Positions 49,964 to 60,173 are shown, counted from the first letter of the stretch. The stretch is 64,000 nt of DNA from Pontibacter russatus (GCF_009931655.1 NZ_CP047984.1:1426001-1490000), one strand, 5' to 3'. The notes: a model not told the origin generated them from the sequence alone. Translations and numbers: made by a program.

Positions 49964-51064
49964 TTATTTATTATTCAAAAAATCATTTATTCTCCCTTCA
50001 TCGGTCAGCACTTCCAGCTCCAAATCATATGTCCTGCGCTCTCCCGGAGCCAGGTGTATCAGCTCGTTCTGGGCCCTTGCGTTTGCCTGCCCGATGGGCG
50101 GGTTGGTGCCGGGCTCGAGGCCGGTTATATATTCGCCTCTGCCCCAGTGCTGCCAGTTGGTGAGCCAGGGCAGTTGCGCTTTCTGAAAGCGGAGGGCGAG
50201 CGCCAGGTTAATCCGCGAATTATACAGCCCGCACGTACACTGCCCCGAGCTGTCGGGCGTCGCGTCAATAAAGGCCGCTTCCTCGCCGCCGCCGCTGTGC
50301 TCGTCCAGTGGGGCGGAGGCCTTCCGGAAGTTGTTTCCTTCGCGGAAGATCCTGTTGTTTGGCTCACCTTCCCGCGATGTCCATTTTCCCTGCCATACAA
50401 TGTCGGTGCCCTCGTCCACCAGCGGCCAGCCGAAGTTGAAATGGTATAAAAGCATATGGGGCGCCGGGGTGTTGCTGCGGTTCACCACTTCATCCTGAAT
50501 GCGGATGGCTGCCTGGCCGAGCTTCCCGGATATGGTGCGCCGCAGTTCCAGGTTAGGCCCAAACAGCTGGGTTTGCCTGATTATTCCGGTGATGCGCATC
50601 TCCATGTTGCCAGCCAGGGGGTCAGGCTGCACGACGGACTCGATTTCGGCGGGAGTGTTGCTGATTTGCCCGTGCAGGCCACGCTCCCCGTAGGCATCGG
50701 CCTCGGGCCCTCCCACGTGGTGCAGCCCACAGGTGGTCAGCAGGCCGCCCCCGAAAGTCCGGATCCAGTCTATCCCCTTGTCAGAGAACGGCTGGGGAGG
50801 GGTAACGCCCAAATGGCTTAGCCAGGCCAGGCTGTGCTGGTTGTAAAAAGCGTCCGCAATGTCCATCGCCCGGTCCAGCACCACCTTGTAGCGCAGGCCC
50901 GTGCCGGTGTTTATCCAGGCAATGCGGGTGCCGCGCCCAGGGCCATTGTCGAGCACGGCCGTTTCTATACCGCCAAGCTGCGCGGGGTTGCAGATCTTGT
51001 CTTTCCAGGTTTCGTGGTCCAAATCGTATATGAGGTTTAGGATATCTTGTCTAAATATAGTCAT
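49964..51064 (-). CDS. DUF4432-family aldose 1-epimerase-like protein
   Basis: A 366-residue protein of the galactose mutarotase-like beta-sandwich fold, with DUF4432 features: LDRAMDIADAFYN, GGGLLTTCGLHHVG, GERGLHGQISNTPAE, MLLYHFNFGWPLVDEGT and the C-terminal GLEPGTNPP segment. Members occur with sugar isomerase, phosphomannose-isomerase-like and Gfo/Idh genes. It could mutarotate or epimerise the sugar handled by its neighbours. It has no signal peptide. The start codon is only 9 nt from the terminator of the preceding susCD3 operon, so its promoter must lie within or overlap that hairpin, or it depends on readthrough. Confidence 0.87.
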   Translation of the reverse strand: MTIFRQDILNLIYDLDHETWKDKICNPAQLGGIETAVLDNGPGRGTRIAWINTGTGLRYKVVLDRAMDIADAFYNQHSLAWLSHLGVTPPQPFSDKGIDWIRTFGGGLLTTCGLHHVGGPEADAYGERGLHGQISNTPAEIESVVQPDPLAGNMEMRITGIIRQTQLFGPNLELRRTISGKLGQAAIRIQDEVVNRSNTPAPHMLLYHFNFGWPLVDEGTDIVWQGKWTSREGEPNNRIFREGNNFRKASAPLDEHSGGGEEAAFIDATPDSSGQCTCGLYNSRINLALALRFQKAQLPWLTNWQHWGRGEYITGLEPGTNPPIGQANARAQNELIHLAPGERRTYDLELEVLTDEGRINDFLNNK

Positions 51065-51072
51065 CTCAGGCC

Positions 51073-51118
51073 AAAAAACACACCAACGGACAGAGCGATT
51101 GCCCTTTCCGTTGGTGTG
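51073..51118 (-). terminator. Rho-independent terminator after susD3
   Basis: CACACCAACGGA (51079-51090) pairs with TCCGTTGGTGTG (51107-51118); on the minus strand six Ts follow (51078-51073). It lies 40 bp past the susD3 stop. Confidence 0.88.
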
Positions 51119-51157
51119 CCTGGTAGGCTTTGAGCGGCTTGCCCACTTCCTTTTAGG

Positions 51158-52660
51158 TTAAAAGTAGGGGCTCAGCGCTCCTTCATCTGCCGGTAAGGGA
51201 TAAAGCAGGCTGATGTTGGAGAACGCGTGGCCGCGCGGCTCAAATCCTGCCGGATAATAATAGTCCTGTGGATTCGCCTTTATTCTTGCTCCATATGCCG
51301 TAATCACATCCACTGCTCTGCCTGTCCTCACCAAGTCGAACCAGCGTTTGTTCTCGAAAGCCAGCTCCACCCTTCTCTCATGATAAATGGCCTCCAGCAG
51401 GTCTCCTCCCGAGTAATCGTCTAGACCGGCGCGGTTGCGCACCATGTTCAGGTACTCTGCGGCCTCCGCCTCTTCGCCCTGCTCGGCAAGCGCCTCGGCC
51501 AATAACAGCAGCACTTCAGAGTAGCGGTATATAGGCCAGTTCATCCCGTGGTTGCCGTTAAGAGCATGTGTTTTGGCATACTTCTTAATGTAAGGATACA
51601 CACCATCCTCCCACGAGCTTCCGCTCGCTGTGATATAACCGATAGAGGCGTCTTTCCTTTCGTCTCCTTCTTCGTAGGCGGCAATAATGTCAGGCGTCGG
51701 GATGTTGTTTCCCTCCCCACTGAGCGGCTGCGGATTGGAGGTGCCGGTGATCGTCACGAGTTCCGCCGCTGACATCGGACGTGGCAAGAACGAGTACAGG
51801 AAGTTTCCGTTAAGCCCGGCCGACCCTTCCATGAACTGCACCTCAAACACCGACTCGATGTTGTTCTTGTTTCCTGTAGAATTAGAAAACACATCTTCGT
51901 AATTTGGAATCAGGGCATACTCCCCGCTGTTGACAACTTCCCGCAGCTGCTCCTCGGCCTCAGCCCACTTCTCCTGCACCATATATACATCGGCCAGCAA
52001 CGTTCTTGCCGCGCCCGATGTGGCCCTTCCGGGCTCCTGCACCGATTTGACCGGCAACATCCCGATGGCCGCGCTGGCATCTTCTATAATCTGGGCATAT
52101 ATATCTTCTGTAGGTGCCAGTGGCAAGGCTGCCTCCTGCCGGTTGGGCACGGGCACCAGGTGCAGGGGAACGCTTCCGAAGTAGCGCACCAACTCGAAGT
52201 AGGCATAGGCTCTGAGGAAGTGCGCCTGCCCGGTGATGTTGTTCTTCAGCGCCTCATCAGTGAACTCCACCTCGTCGATAGTCGCCAGTATCTGGTTCGT
52301 ACGCGCGATGATCTGATAGTCCAGCCGGTACTGGTTCAGCACGTGTGTGTTGGACGTCACGCCGTTGGCCTCGGGAAGAGCGAAATCAGCCAGGTCCTCC
52401 TGCTGCTCCGTGGCCCCGAAGTTGGGGTTCCGGGCGTAGTAGGTGTTGTCGGAGTGCATCTCGGCCAGGAGCCAGGCCCTGTCGTTCGCGATGCTTCGCA
52501 GCGGCACATAGGCCGCGTTGATGGCCTGCTGGAAATCGGCCGGCTTGGTGAAGAAGGTCGCCGAACTCAACGATGTCTCCGGCACAATCTCCAGAAAGTC
52601 ATCCTTGCAGCCTGTCAGCATCGCGCCCACAAGCAAGGTCAATATGATTCCTTTTTTCAT
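51158..52660 (-). CDS. SusD/RagB-family nutrient-binding lipoprotein (pair 3)
   Basis: A 500-residue outer-membrane lipoprotein (lipobox C18 in LTGC). It has the SusD pattern FLRAYAYFELVRYFGSVPLHLVPV, SEVLLLLAEALAEQGEE, NMVRNRAGLDDYSGGDLLEAI and HERRVELAFENKRWFDLVRTG. The C-terminal end (LYPLPADEGALSPYF) departs from the usual NPGY ending. The partner susC3 upstream is frameshifted, so the lipoprotein may no longer have a working transporter unless the shift is a sequencing error. Confidence 0.93.
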   Translation of the reverse strand: MKKGIILTLLVGAMLTGCKDDFLEIVPETSLSSATFFTKPADFQQAINAAYVPLRSIANDRAWLLAEMHSDNTYYARNPNFGATEQQEDLADFALPEANGVTSNTHVLNQYRLDYQIIARTNQILATIDEVEFTDEALKNNITGQAHFLRAYAYFELVRYFGSVPLHLVPVPNRQEAALPLAPTEDIYAQIIEDASAAIGMLPVKSVQEPGRATSGAARTLLADVYMVQEKWAEAEEQLREVVNSGEYALIPNYEDVFSNSTGNKNNIESVFEVQFMEGSAGLNGNFLYSFLPRPMSAAELVTITGTSNPQPLSGEGNNIPTPDIIAAYEEGDERKDASIGYITASGSSWEDGVYPYIKKYAKTHALNGNHGMNWPIYRYSEVLLLLAEALAEQGEEAEAAEYLNMVRNRAGLDDYSGGDLLEAIYHERRVELAFENKRWFDLVRTGRAVDVITAYGARIKANPQDYYYPAGFEPRGHAFSNISLLYPLPADEGALSPYF

Positions 52661-52709
52661 TATATATAGAAATAACGATGTCAGAATTAATTTTAATTAC
52701 TGCTATTAA

Positions 52710-55700
52710 TTAGAAGTTCAGGTTCACGCCAAGGGTGTAGGTGCGTGGCACCGGGTAGTTGGACAGGTCTATGCCCTGGCTCAGGTTGCCGCCGTCGCCG
52801 TTACCCCCTCCGTTACCGCTTGTCTCGGGGTTGGGGCCGCCCTCGTAGTTGGTGAAAATATAGGCCTGCTGGATAGAAGCGAACAGGCGGGCCGATTTGA
52901 TGAACCTGCTGATTTCGCCCAGCGTGTAGCCCAGCGTGATGTTCTTGATGGTGAAGTAAGAGGCGTCTTCTATAAAGTGGCTGCTCATCCAGTCTCTTTC
53001 GATGCCCGTCACGTTACCGCCGCCTACCGTTGTGCCAAACATGCCCGCACCCGGGTTCTCCTCAGACCTGAAGCGGTCTTTCACGCCCTCCACCATATTG
53101 AACACACCGTCGAGGTTGGCTGTGCTGTACAGGTGGCGCACCAGGAGCTGATTGCCGAACGAGCCGGAGCCCACGATGCTGAGGTCGAAGTCGCCGTACT
53201 GGAAGTTGTTGGTGATGCCATATATAAAATCAGGGAAAGGGTTGCCGATGATGGTCCGGTCGTCGTTGTCGCCGCCGTAGGTAATGATGCCGTCACCGTT
53301 TACATCCTTCAGTTTGATACTACCCACCGTGGAGCGTCCCGGAACCTGCGGAGAATTGTTGAGGTCTTCTTCATTCATATAGAGACCTTCTTTTATAAGT
53401 CCATAAAACTGGCCGAACGGCTGTCCCACCTGTGTGATGTGGAAGGTGCCATATACCCTGTCGATTCCCTCTGCCAGAGCCACCACCTTGTTGCGGTTAA
53501 AAGAGATATTGGCATTGGTTGTCCAGTTGAATTTGCCTACGGCGTTCCGGGTGATGAGCGCAAACTCATGGCCCCAGAAGTCAATCTCGCCGATGTTGTC
53601 GTTGAAGTTGCTGAACCCCGACTCCTGCGGAACCTGCACGCTGTAGAGCAGGTTAGTGGTTGTCTTCTTGTAGAAATCATATATGAACTGCACCCTGTCG
53701 TTGAACAGGCCCAGGTCCAGGCCAATGTCGAACTGCTTGGTGGTCTCCCATCCCAGGTTGGGGTTTGACAGAGAAGTCACGACCGCCCCTGGGGCAACGG
53801 TGCCACCGAAGGCCGCATTCACGGTGTTGTTAACCAGGGCATACTGGGTGTAGTTACCGATGTTGTTGTTGCCCGTCACGCCATAGCTGGCCCGCACTTT
53901 CGCAAACGAAATCTGGCTCACATCCTGCAGGAAAGGCTCCTCCGACATAATCCAGCCTACGGAAGCCGAGGGGAAAACACCCCAGCGGTTATCCTCCCCG
54001 AAGCGGGAGGAACCGTCGCTGCGGACAGCCGCGCTAAACAGGTACTTGCCCTGGTAGTTGTAAGTGAGCCTTGACAGGAAGGAGGTCAGGCTCCACTCTT
54101 CCACGCCGCTGTAAGTACCGCCCCGGCTTATATTAAGCCCCGCCTGCACCGTGGGCAGCCGGTCGTCGGCATAGGTGTCGGCCTGGATGCGGGTTCTGTC
54201 ATAGCGGAAGCGCTGGTTCGTGAAACCTCCCAATAACTCAAAACTGTGCTCGCCGAACTTTTTGGAGTAGGTTGCCAAGTTTTCGTTCAGCCAGGTAATG
54301 GCTTTGGAGTTGTCCCGGATGGAAGCCGCTGTGGTTGGGATTGGGGTGTTGATGCTGCTTGTCGCGGTGGAAGGGTTGAAAAAGAAGAACTCGGAATTGT
54401 TCGTCTCCACATTGAAAGTGGACTTCAGCACCAGTCCCTCGATGGGCTCATATTGCACATAGGCATTCGAAAGCAGGCTGATGGTTTCGGTCTCGTTCAC
54501 CAGCTCCTGCGCCGACCTTACCCAGTTCGGGTAAGCATATATGTTTCCAGTTTCCGGCGGCAGGTTGTTGTAATACGTCAGCTCGCCGTTTTCGTCATAT
54601 ATAGGCATGATGGGCCAGGTGTGCAGCGCATTGAAAAGAATGCCTGTTCCCCTGTCTCCGTCCGTTCTGGGCGTGTTGTCAAACACATAAGAGGGCGCAA
54701 TATTCAACCCGATGCTTACTTTGTCAGACACCTTGTAGTCTGTGTTCAACCGGCCTGAGTACCTTTTGTATTCGTTGTTCAGCACGACCCCTCCTGGTCG
54801 AAGACGCCGAGAACCAAGGCGGTGTTCAGCTTGTCTTTGTTGGAGGTGATGGACAAATCATAGCTCTGGATAGGGGCCGTCCGAAGCAGCGCGCCGTACC
54901 AGTCGTTGTTCTTTCCCTCATATATAGACGGGTCCTGGAAAATCTCCGGCACCGGCTGGCCTGCGTCCTCGTAGTACTCCTTCTTGAACTGGGCGAACTC
55001 CACGGCCTCCAGCATGTCTATCCGGCCGCGCTCAGGCACTTTCTGTATGCCGTAATAGGTGCTGAAACTAACGTTTGTCTGACCTGCCGCTCCTTTTTTG
55101 GTGGTTACCAAAACCACGCCGTTGGCTGCTCTCGAGCCATACAGCGAGGTGGAGGCCGCGTCTTTCAGAATGGTGATGTCCTGTATCTCGTTAGGGTTGA
55201 TGGCCCCGATGCCGCCCGTGATGGGGAATCCGTCCACCACGTACAAGGGGTCGCTTCCGCCGGTAACAGACAACTGCCCGCGAATCCTGACGGACATGCC
55301 CTGACCGGGCTTGCCGGTGGCCTGGTTTATCTGAACGCCCGCCAGCTTGCCCTGCAGCTTCTGCGTTACCTGCGATACCGGGATGTCCTTTATATCCTTG
55401 GTGCTGATGGTCTGTACGGACCCTGTTACCTCCTCTTTCAACTGGCTGCCGTATCCCACGACCACTACTTCCTCCAGGGCCTCCGCATCGGCGCCCAGCT
55501 GCACATTTACGGTGGACCGGCCCTCTATCGGCACCTCCTTGCTTTCAAAGCCTATATAGGAGAAAACAAGCGTTCCGTCGCCGTTGGGCACGGTAATGGT
55601 GTAAGTGCCGTCTGCACTTGTGGGGGCAGCATTGGAAGTCCCCTTCAAAACGACCGTCACCCCAGGCAAAGCAGCGCCGTTTGCGTCTGTCACTTTACCC

Positions 55701-55798
55701 TGCACCGTAAGGCCCTGCGCCAGCACGGCAGAGACCGAAAAAAATACCAGATGCAGCAGCATCAGATACCGCACTTTCTTAAGTAAGAAATTCTTCAT
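52710..55798 (-). pseudogene. SusC/RagA-family TonB-linked transporter (pair 3), frameshifted
   Basis: Two open frames, 54779-55798 and 52710-54785, together encode a normal-size SusC of about 1030 residues. The first half has a signal peptide, the Ig domain (VQGKVTDANGAALPGVTVVL), EEVVVVGYGSQLKEEVTGSV and SLYGSRAANGVVLVTTKKG, ending FDQEGSC-stop. The second half continues with VLNNEYKRYSG and ends TYTLGVNLNF. In the other SusC proteins the same place reads through (QEG-LIKE stretch followed by the barrel). The break coincides with a CCCC run at 54788-54791; one extra base there would restore the frame. A direct-repeat promoter precedes it at 56127-56172. Confidence 0.9.
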
Positions 55799-56244
55799 TG
55801 GTTTGTTAGTTTATTGTTAGACCTTAATTAATACAGCATGCAGTTCACCCAGGCTGTGAGCCGCCCGGATACACGGCACCAAATAATTATATTATATATA
55901 ATTATTAATATATAACCTTATACTGCTGAAATGAATGAACCAAACCTGAAGCAGGGAACGATACAGACTGCCAAGTTGCCGCCTCGGAACGCAGGTTTAT
56001 CGCCGGTATGCGCACTGGCCTGCAGCAGTCCGTGTAGCCGCTAGAGGGCTTTCGGCCGGAAATTTCTCCTCAAAGCCCGATAGCCTGCCAAAAGAAGTTT
56101 CCCTGCATTATTTTCTAAAACCAATGTTAATTTAGAGTTAAAACTTAGGCAATCTGTCCTGAACTGTCCTGATATCGGTTAGATTATATAGGATTCGCCT
56201 CTAAAGTAGGACAGATTGCCGCCCGCGGCGGACGGTTGAAGCGG
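55799..56244. other. 446-bp gap upstream of susC3
   Basis: Non-coding. It holds the direct-repeat promoter at 56127-56172, which would give a leader of over 300 nt to susC3, much longer than the other copies. The AT-rich stretch at 55880-55920 has no recognisable element. The 3' end of the DUF1080 gene reaches 56245, with no clear terminator. Confidence 0.65.
56127..56172 (-). promoter_or_regulatory. Direct-repeat promoter, copy 5 (drives susC3)
   Basis: On the minus strand: CAGGACAG-TT-CAGGACAG (56171-56154), 19 nt, then TAAATTAA (56134-56127). Both half-sites match the consensus exactly. Confidence 0.75.
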
Positions 56245-57063
56245 CTATAGCTCCTTTAGCCGCATGTTCCGGTACTCCACTTTCATGGGTGGGCCCACAT
56301 GCACCTGCACGCCAAGCGCGCCTTCCATCTTCCTGTTTATGGTGTCATTGTCTGTCACGTCGCTCATCAACACCCCGTTCACGTAGTGCTGCAGCCTGTT
56401 GCCTTTCACCACCAGGTGAAAATCGTTCCAGTCCTCGCTCTTAATGAGGGTTTTGAGGGAGTCGGGTTCTCCCAGGGAGCCGGTTACGGTCCGGCCAAGC
56501 CAGGCGTTGTTTTTAATATTGTCACTCAGTGGTCCCTCCGGGTTGTCCTGCGGATTTACCGTTACCTGCTCGCCACGGTAGGCCAGGGTCGTCCTTCCGC
56601 GCTCTTCGTAGTTCTGCCCGGTATACCGGATTTTCCCGTCTATGTCTGCCTGGTAACCTCTCAGGGCAAAGGGGATCGTGTCTAGCTCTGTGCTCCGGTA
56701 GTTAATGCCGGTGTTTCCGTCCTCTGTTATCCGGAACTCCCCCTTCAGCTCAAAGTCAGCTGGCTGGCCGCCCTCCCATATAAGAAAGGTGTTGCGCTTC
56801 AGGAGTTTGTCGGGGGTAACCTGCCCCACCAGGTGGCCGTCCTCTATTCTCCAGTAGGCTGTGTCCCCCTTCCAGCCATCCAGTGTTTCGCCGTCGAACA
56901 ATTGCACAAAGCCTTCTTCTTCTGCAGGAACGCTTTCTTCTGCCTGAGCTGTCGTGCCTTCGTCGGGGCTGTTGCTGCCAGATGAATTACAGCTGCTGAT
57001 AGATAAGGCGGCCAGCATCATTCCTGCCTGAATAAGTTTAAAATCATGTACAATCTTTCTCAT
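56245..57063 (-). CDS. DUF1080 lipoprotein (3-keto-disaccharide hydrolase family)
   Basis: A 272-residue lipoprotein (lipobox C25 in SISSC) with an acidic linker and one DUF1080 domain of the concanavalin/LamG-like fold: QLFDGETLDGWKG, WRIEDGHLVGQ, DFELKGEFRITEDGNTGINYRS, GYQADIDG and the C-terminal MEGALGVQVHVGPPMKVEYRNMRLKEL. The Pfam family is named 3-keto-disaccharide hydrolase and acts on glycosides whose C3 has been oxidised. It would be the bond-cleaving enzyme of this locus, which has no classical glycoside hydrolase. It is a single-gene unit with a direct-repeat promoter. Confidence 0.92.
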   Translation of the reverse strand: MRKIVHDFKLIQAGMMLAALSISSCNSSGSNSPDEGTTAQAEESVPAEEEGFVQLFDGETLDGWKGDTAYWRIEDGHLVGQVTPDKLLKRNTFLIWEGGQPADFELKGEFRITEDGNTGINYRSTELDTIPFALRGYQADIDGKIRYTGQNYEERGRTTLAYRGEQVTVNPQDNPEGPLSDNIKNNAWLGRTVTGSLGEPDSLKTLIKSEDWNDFHLVVKGNRLQHYVNGVLMSDVTDNDTINRKMEGALGVQVHVGPPMKVEYRNMRLKEL

Positions 57064-57141
57064 GCGATGACAGTTAGTTTATATGTGTTATTTGTGGTAA
57101 GCTGCCAGCTTGCGTGCCAGGCATATATGCTCTCATTAAGT

Positions 57142-57187
57142 TAAATCTACTATGTTTCTGAGAGACAACTGTCATGTACTGTGCTGA
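57142..57187 (-). promoter_or_regulatory. Direct-repeat promoter, copy 6 (drives the DUF1080 gene)
   Basis: On the minus strand: CAGCACAG-TA-CATGACAG (57186-57169), 19 nt, then TAGATTTA (57149-57142). Each half-site has one change from CAGGACAG; the spacing is unchanged. Confidence 0.72.
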
Positions 57188-57413
57188 AGGCGGCCACATC
57201 TGCCGATGTTTTTAAGCCAGGGAGGCCGGGGCTCCCTTTTCCATGATGGCGTTGGAGGTTATATAAGAAGATGCCCTGAAGCGTTGGAAGCGGCGGGCTC
57301 ATTGTTCTGCAGGGGCCCAGGTGCTGCCTACGGGATAGCGGGTGTTCCCGGAGCGGGGGGCGGAGAGGGACTTACTACCAATTTTAACTGAAGACTTCGC
57401 ACGAAGTTCTTTT

Positions 57414-57492
57414 ATAGAACCCACCCCTGCCCCTCCGAGGGGGGAATCTGCAGACAGGTAAAACGCAATACGCACGAACCAACTGATAGTGG
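57414..57492. repeat. Dispersed intergenic repeat, copy B
   Basis: From ATAGAACCCACCCCTGCCCC to CCAACTGATAGTGG, aligned nearly end to end with 13111-13190. The same orientation is kept in both copies. Confidence 0.8.
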
Positions 57493-57852
57493 TATAAGAG
57501 GCTCCTTTGCGGACAGGCAGCTCCATATATAATGGAACACGATCTGCCATACACCCGTTGTTATGTGTTTTATCCAGCTATATATAGCCACCCCATATAT
57601 AGGATGTTTCTTCAAGCGGCGCAGTTACTCAAAGGATGCAACCCAAGAAGCGGCGCAGCTCAAAAGTACCTTTTGAAGGCAGGGCCTACAGGGCGCAGGC
57701 GTAACAGCGGTTATATATAGGGAAGCGATTGGACGCTGACAGCGCGGCGGCGCTTTGCTGCACCAACAGGACACGGGCATCCTATATAATCCCAGGCATA
57801 TGCTGTGCCCGTAGGAAATCGGTTGCCGAAAGCTATATGGCTGGCGCGGGTG

Positions 57853-58863
57853 TTAAAGAGAGCCGCGCCGGATCACCTGGAACGGGTTTTTCACCTTGGC
57901 CTGCTTTTTCTCCAGCAGCAAAGTGGCCGCCATATAGCCCATCACCTCAAAATCGGTCGTCACCACCGTGATGTCCAGCAGTTCTTTTGAGGTGGTCTCG
58001 TTAAACGAGATGATGCCCACATCCTCGCCCAGCTTCAGGTTCATGCCCCTGCATTTCTTGATGAGGTCGGCCAGGTCTGTTTCTTCCACCACCAGGTAGG
58101 CCGTGCCGGGAGACGGCGTTTCGTTGAAGGTGTTTTCCAGGATGGCGAAATCCTTGTTGTAGCAGTTGCAGAACAGGCGGAACCCCTGCATGATCTCCAC
58201 CGGGTAGTGCTCCCCGAAAGGAAATATCAGCACCAGTTTCCGGTACTTGGCCAGCAGGTCCACCGTCGACTCAAGTGCCTTGAAAATGTCTTTTTTGAAC
58301 TCCTGGTACACGGCCAGGTACTTGCCCTCCAGCTCAGGCAAATCCTTATCCAGTATAACAAGCTCCTCCTTCGGAATGCGCTTTATGGTCGGCATGTACT
58401 CACCTTTGTCAGCGTGCTGGAAGAAGTGCGGCATGATGACGTAGTAGTTGTATTTCCCGAGGCTCTTGTTGATGATCTCCTTGAACAGGTGGGCGTCGTA
58501 GTGGTGGATGTGCAGGTCTACGGTGGCCTTGTCGCCCAATCCTTTCAGGAAGGCATAGTAGATGATTTTTTTATAGGAGCTCAGCTTGTTGAAGACCAGC
58601 AGTATTTTCAGCTTCTTCTGCTCATTGGCAGCCACGAAATAGCCCTTGCCATGCACCGAAACGATATGTCCCTTCTCTTTGAGCTCCCGGTAAGCCCTTT
58701 CCACCGTGTCCCGCGCCAGCAGGTGCTCCTCGCTCAGCTCGTTGATGGAAGGCAGCTGGTCGTCAACTTTAAGTATTCCCCTTTCTATATCATTAATGAT
58801 AGCCTGTATGATCTGCCTGTATTTCGGCGTTTTGCAGGATAAGCTAAGCTTGGTCTGGTACAT
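57853..58863 (-). CDS. GntR-family transcriptional regulator with a sugar-binding (LacI/PBP-like) domain
   Basis: A 336-residue DNA-binding protein. Residues 1-75 form a GntR winged helix (YRQIIQAIINDIERGILKVDDQLPSINELSEEH, then TVERAYRELKEKGHIVSVHGKGYFV). The rest is a periplasmic-binding-protein-like effector domain (KILLVFNKLSSYKKIIYYAFLKGL ... DVGIISFNETTSKELLDITVVTTDFEVMGYMAATLLL). Proteins of this layout regulate fucose, rhamnose and arabinose genes in Bacteroidota. It is the nearest recognisable regulator and is probably linked with the 6-deoxy-sugar operon to its right. GntR proteins normally bind palindromes, so it is not the obvious owner of the tandem direct repeat. Confidence 0.92.
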   Translation of the reverse strand: MYQTKLSLSCKTPKYRQIIQAIINDIERGILKVDDQLPSINELSEEHLLARDTVERAYRELKEKGHIVSVHGKGYFVAANEQKKLKILLVFNKLSSYKKIIYYAFLKGLGDKATVDLHIHHYDAHLFKEIINKSLGKYNYYVIMPHFFQHADKGEYMPTIKRIPKEELVILDKDLPELEGKYLAVYQEFKKDIFKALESTVDLLAKYRKLVLIFPFGEHYPVEIMQGFRLFCNCYNKDFAILENTFNETPSPGTAYLVVEETDLADLIKKCRGMNLKLGEDVGIISFNETTSKELLDITVVTTDFEVMGYMAATLLLEKKQAKVKNPFQVIRRGSL

Positions 58864-59582
58864 TAACTTTTACTTTAAAAAGTGAGATAGAATAACAGTT
58901 GGAGCCTCAGCGTAGATTCAGAATCAGGAAAAGCCGCAAGGCGCCGCACGCCCTCCTATGTGCAGGTTGTAGGCAGCCAACTCAGCTACAGGCCGCACCC
59001 TCCCCGGCCTAAACCGGGCCTGCTAACCGAAACGGCCCCTGACAGCGCATAAAGTTGCGTCAATAGTATCAGCTGCTTCCATATGAATGTCGCGAACACC
59101 TTGAGATTGCCTTCAGAGTTTACAATGTAATTATTTTTCCATGAGTGACCAAACACTCCGCATAAAGTTTCAGAAGAGGTGTTCAACCATCATTATTTTT
59201 ATATCGGTGGCAGGTAAATGGTTAACGGACCGGCAACTCAGGGTTCCTGTCCCCTGCTTCCCTTAAATGGCATTGGCTATATAGGCTAACCCCAACTTAC
59301 AGGCGGCTCCGCACAGCTTTTAGTATATGGCTTCTGCGGTGGTTCAGGAAAAGAAGGCGGGGGCCGGAGAAACGGCAGGCTTTGTTGCCTGTGTGCTGCG
59401 CACCATCGATGGGTACCCTCCGGCCGGAAAAAACCAGACCAATATGGAATGTTCGAGAAGATGTCTTTTGCGCCGCCACCCTGTAGAGGCACACGCAGGA
59501 TAGTTTTATGGAAGTGCCTGGCGCATCTATATATCCCGCTGCAGGCAGAGCTTAGTCCGCAGCAACAGGAACAGGCAGTTGG
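58864..59582. other. 719-bp gap between the LUD gene and the regulator
   Basis: No gene recognised. Short open stretches on both strands have no homologue I know. No direct-repeat promoter copy and no clear terminator are seen. The regulator's promoter should lie at its left end (58864-58960). Confidence 0.55.
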
Positions 59583-60173
59583 TTATTCCTCCAGGATAAA
59601 GACGGACAGCGTTCTGGCTCCGTGCGCCCCCAGCACCAGCGACTGCTCGATGTCGGCTGTTCTGGAGGGCCCCGCGATGAAGGTGCCGAATCCGTAGTCC
59701 TGCGCCCCAATCACGTCGTAGGCCTGGTGCATGAGGGGAACAATATTTTGCTGCCGAACCACCAGGGCCAGGCGCTGGCATATAAAGGGCAGCACGCGCA
59801 GCGGCAACTGCGCATCCGTCACCCACAGGGCGCTGTTCTCTGCCACGCCCAGTTGCGCGGGAAGTATGGCCAGGTCCATATCCGCCAGGGTGTGCGGGTC
59901 TGTGCCCGGCGCAACGGAAGTTTCGGCCATGTCTGAGAACTGGGGAAAACCGGAAACGATTCGCTTCGCGCCAACGTGTTCTTTCAGGATGGCCTGCCTC
60001 ACTTCCTCCAGGTTTTTCACCCGGAAGACCTTGCTCCCGACACTCACCGCCACGGCCGCGAATTTCTCCACCGGGTCTCCCTCTCCCAAAACGAAGGCGG
60101 GCATTTCCGGCAGCGGCAAGCGCGCGGGCTGATTCCGGGCAACGGCGGCCAATATGCTGTCTCTGCTACTCAT
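59583..60173 (-). CDS. lutC: LUD-domain protein (LutC type)
   Basis: A 196-residue cytoplasmic protein of the LutC/YkgG family, the third part of the LutABC L-lactate oxidation complex. It contains GVAENSALWVTD, the LPFICQRLALVVRQQNIVPLMHQAYD segment and the C-terminal FIAGPSRTADIEQSLVLGAHGARTLSVFILEE signature. It overlaps the 3' end of the LutB-like gene by 8 bp and closes the operon. Confidence 0.93.
   Translation of the reverse strand: MSSRDSILAAVARNQPARLPLPEMPAFVLGEGDPVEKFAAVAVSVGSKVFRVKNLEEVRQAILKEHVGAKRIVSGFPQFSDMAETSVAPGTDPHTLADMDLAILPAQLGVAENSALWVTDAQLPLRVLPFICQRLALVVRQQNIVPLMHQAYDVIGAQDYGFGTFIAGPSRTADIEQSLVLGAHGARTLSVFILEE

Larger units (their letters stand above)
57064..57852. other. 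789-bp gap upstream of the DUF1080 gene
   Basis: No gene is convincing here. It contains the direct-repeat promoter of the DUF1080 gene (57142-57187) and one copy of the dispersed 80-bp repeat (57414-57492). Several TATATA words occur (for example near 57530, 57580, 57592, 57713), with no other recognisable structure. Confidence 0.65.

Noticed and set aside
58986..59492. Short open frames in the gap between the LUD and GntR genes
   Set aside because: They show no signal, domain or codon pattern like real genes in this window.
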